From Sipunculus nudus (lineage: Eukaryota > Annelida > Sipuncula > Golfingiida > Sipunculidae): DNA of 64,000 bases. Each line of letters starts with the position of its first letter. Position 1 is the first letter of the stretch. Positions 62,665 to 64,000 of this stretch are shown one piece after another. Made by a program: the position numbers and the translations under genes. The stretch spans positions 13,632,882 through 13,696,881 of the forward strand of contig CM049317.1 of assembly GCA_026874595.1 (NCBI GenBank). Reading direction: 5' to 3'. The notes under the pieces are model-generated. The model was given only the letters and a program-made list of their open reading frames with translations. It had not been told where the DNA came from and ran no database searches.

Positions 62665-63351
62665 TATATATATGTCAAGGTAGAGATTGTGATTTGGTAT
62701 AATCGGAGTTTCTACCATTAGAAACTACGATCAGAGTCTCTGCTGGTAGAAACCACGATTGGAGTTTCTACAGGTAGAAACTCCTATCCTACTAGTAGAG
62801 ATTTCGATCATGGTTTCTACCAGTAGGAACTCTGATCCTGCTGGTAGGAACTTCAATTCTACTGATACTATACTGGTAGAGACTCCAATCACAGTTCCTA
62901 CCTGAAGAAACTGCAATGCTACTGGTAGGAACTTCAATTCTACGGATGGGCCAACCAGTAGAAACTGCGATCCTACCAGGCTAGTAGAATCTGTGATCTT
63001 ACTGGTAGGAACTTCAATTAATGATAATAAGCCAACCAGTAGAAACTGCGATCCTACTGTTAGGAACTTCAGTTCTATAGATAGGAACTCCATTGGAGCA
63101 AATCCCAAAATAAGTTTCTGTGGTTGTTTAATAATATTATATGTTTATTTAAATATTAAATATGTGAATTTTCTTTTAAAAAAAAAAGAATTTTCTTTTT
63201 TAAAGAAACCACAATCGGAATCTCTACCAGTGGGATCAGAGTTTCTACTGGTCTGATCATGGTTTCTACCAGCAGAGACTCCGATTGTAGTTTCCCCCAG
63301 TAGAAACTCCGATTCTACCAGATCGCAAACTCTACCCTGACATATATATAT
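62665..63351. mobile_element. Foldback-like TIR element with internal palindromic repeats
   Basis: The left end (TATATATATGTCAAGGTAGAG at 62665-62685) and the complement of the right end (TATATATATGTCAGGGTAGAG) are inverted repeats. The match extends inward about 50 bases to GGT(A/G)GAATCGGAGTTTCTAC-like sequence on both sides. The interior is a chain of short palindromic units, TTTCTACCAGTAGAAAC and CTACTGGTAGGAAC, mixed with GATC-containing joints and an AT-rich patch at 63110-63205. No transposase. Superfamily unclear; the ends abut TATATA, so the insertion site may be a TA-rich target. Confidence 0.75.
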
Positions 63352-63481
63352 GTAATATCTTTTCTTGGCAAGTACTTTGCAGTTGTGATCTATAAAAAAT
63401 GAACATGTTCCTTGAATGTAGGTTTATTTACTAATAATGATGACCAGGTCAGACTAAATATGATATGTTCTTTTTTTGAAG

Positions 63482-63584
63482 GAAAGCAATGTTTCTTGGT
63501 GTTGCGGCAACAACAATACACACTACAGAGTCTGTTGTTTGTCACTGATAAGATCAGTAAACCAATGGTACGCTTTGTAGCAGA
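63482..63584 (+). CDS. DARS1: Aspartyl-tRNA synthetase, cytosolic: exon 4
   Basis: A 103-base exon between acceptor TTTTTTTGAAG and donor GTAAGTG. With the base left from exon 3 it reads GKQCFLVLRQQQYTLQSLLF, then VTDKISKPMVRFVAE. The GKQCFLVLRQQ block is almost invariant in cytosolic AspRS and continues the OB-fold of the anticodon-binding domain. It ends with two bases over (phase 2). Together the four exons give about 140 codons; animal AspRS is about 500 residues. The hinge and the class II catalytic domain (motifs 1-3) must lie to the right of the window. Confidence 0.95.
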
Positions 63585-64000
63585 GTAAGTGCACCTACAA
63601 ATCATCCAATCAGAAAGAATGTTATATTCTCTGCTGTATTGACTTATAGATTTGGCAAGAAAATTAATTATCACTATATAGATCAAGCAAGCCAATTTCA
63701 TTTTCATAATTTCAAGTGACATATTGACATGTTTTTGTGGTGCCCCCTACAGCCAGCTATTGGAACTATCCCCTGCATTCACATTGGGCTCAAAAATATA
63801 TTTCAAATTCTTCTAGATAATTGTGTTTATGCTGTTCAACAGGTCACACAGGTCCATTGCATTTTATTTGCAACTTGTGGTAGTAATGTCCTGTAAGTAA
63901 ATAACATTGCCATGTCCATTTTAGGACATACAGTTTTGTGTAAACATAAAAAACAGACATTTTAGTGATGAACTGTTTTATTCAAATAAATGGCTATGAT
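63585..64000 (+). other. DARS1 intron 4, start
   Basis: Begins with a strong GTAAGTG donor. AT-rich, no exon recognised before the window ends. Confidence 0.5.

Overview
This window is nuclear DNA from an animal. It is AT-rich, has spliced genes with small exons and long introns, contains no bacterial-style operons, and carries non-LTR retrotransposons, tRNA-derived SINEs, hAT-type MITEs and large minisatellites. The exon sequences and repeat types fit an aquatic invertebrate, probably a lophotrochozoan such as a mollusc. The species cannot be read from the sequence.

Two genes are supported, arranged head to head around a CpG-rich promoter at about 25.56-26.35 kb. On the plus strand is the cytosolic aspartyl-tRNA synthetase gene (DARS1). 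Four exons are seen (26183-26229, 41582-41675, 55213-55390, 63482-63584). They join in frame with matching splice phases (2, 0, 1) and give the first ~140 codons: a lysine-rich N-terminal extension and the start of the OB-fold anticodon-binding domain. The other exons lie beyond the right edge. On the minus strand is the 5' end of a zinc-finger co-regulator gene of the SALL/BCL11/FOG/ZNF423-521 type. It is recognised by its first exon (25875-25914), which encodes the N-terminal motif MSRRKQSKP that recruits NuRD. A second, acidic exon fits at 19764-19885. Its finger-coding exons were not found and probably lie off the left edge.

Region by region: 1-19.7 kb is non-coding and probably intron of the zinc-finger gene. 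It holds a hAT MITE with a perfect 8-bp target duplication, other TIR elements, a 1.4-kb TA-flanked transposon and a ~278-bp dimeric satellite built on a GGTGGCGCCACC palindrome. 19.9-25.9 kb is the first intron of that gene and holds a 5'-truncated LINE with a perfect 16-bp target duplication. DARS1 intron 1 (15.4 kb) holds two large minisatellites and a degenerate one. Intron 2 (13.5 kb) holds a hAT MITE, a 30-bp minisatellite split by a truncated LINE, a SINE with a 12-bp target duplication and a second SINE candidate. Intron 3 (8.1 kb) is almost wholly a 42-bp minisatellite plus a foldback-type element.

The most notable observation is that the ~6.9-kb, ~165-copy, 42-bp array of intron 3 was evidently seeded by the exon 3/intron 3 junction itself. 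The last 38 bases of exon 3 (coding WIRARVHTSRSK) plus the first 4 intron bases form copy zero, and the array starts directly at the real 5' splice site. Much of the intron is therefore a repeated, decayed copy of a coding segment plus its splice donor. Long open frames inside the arrays are artefacts of repeat lengths divisible by three.
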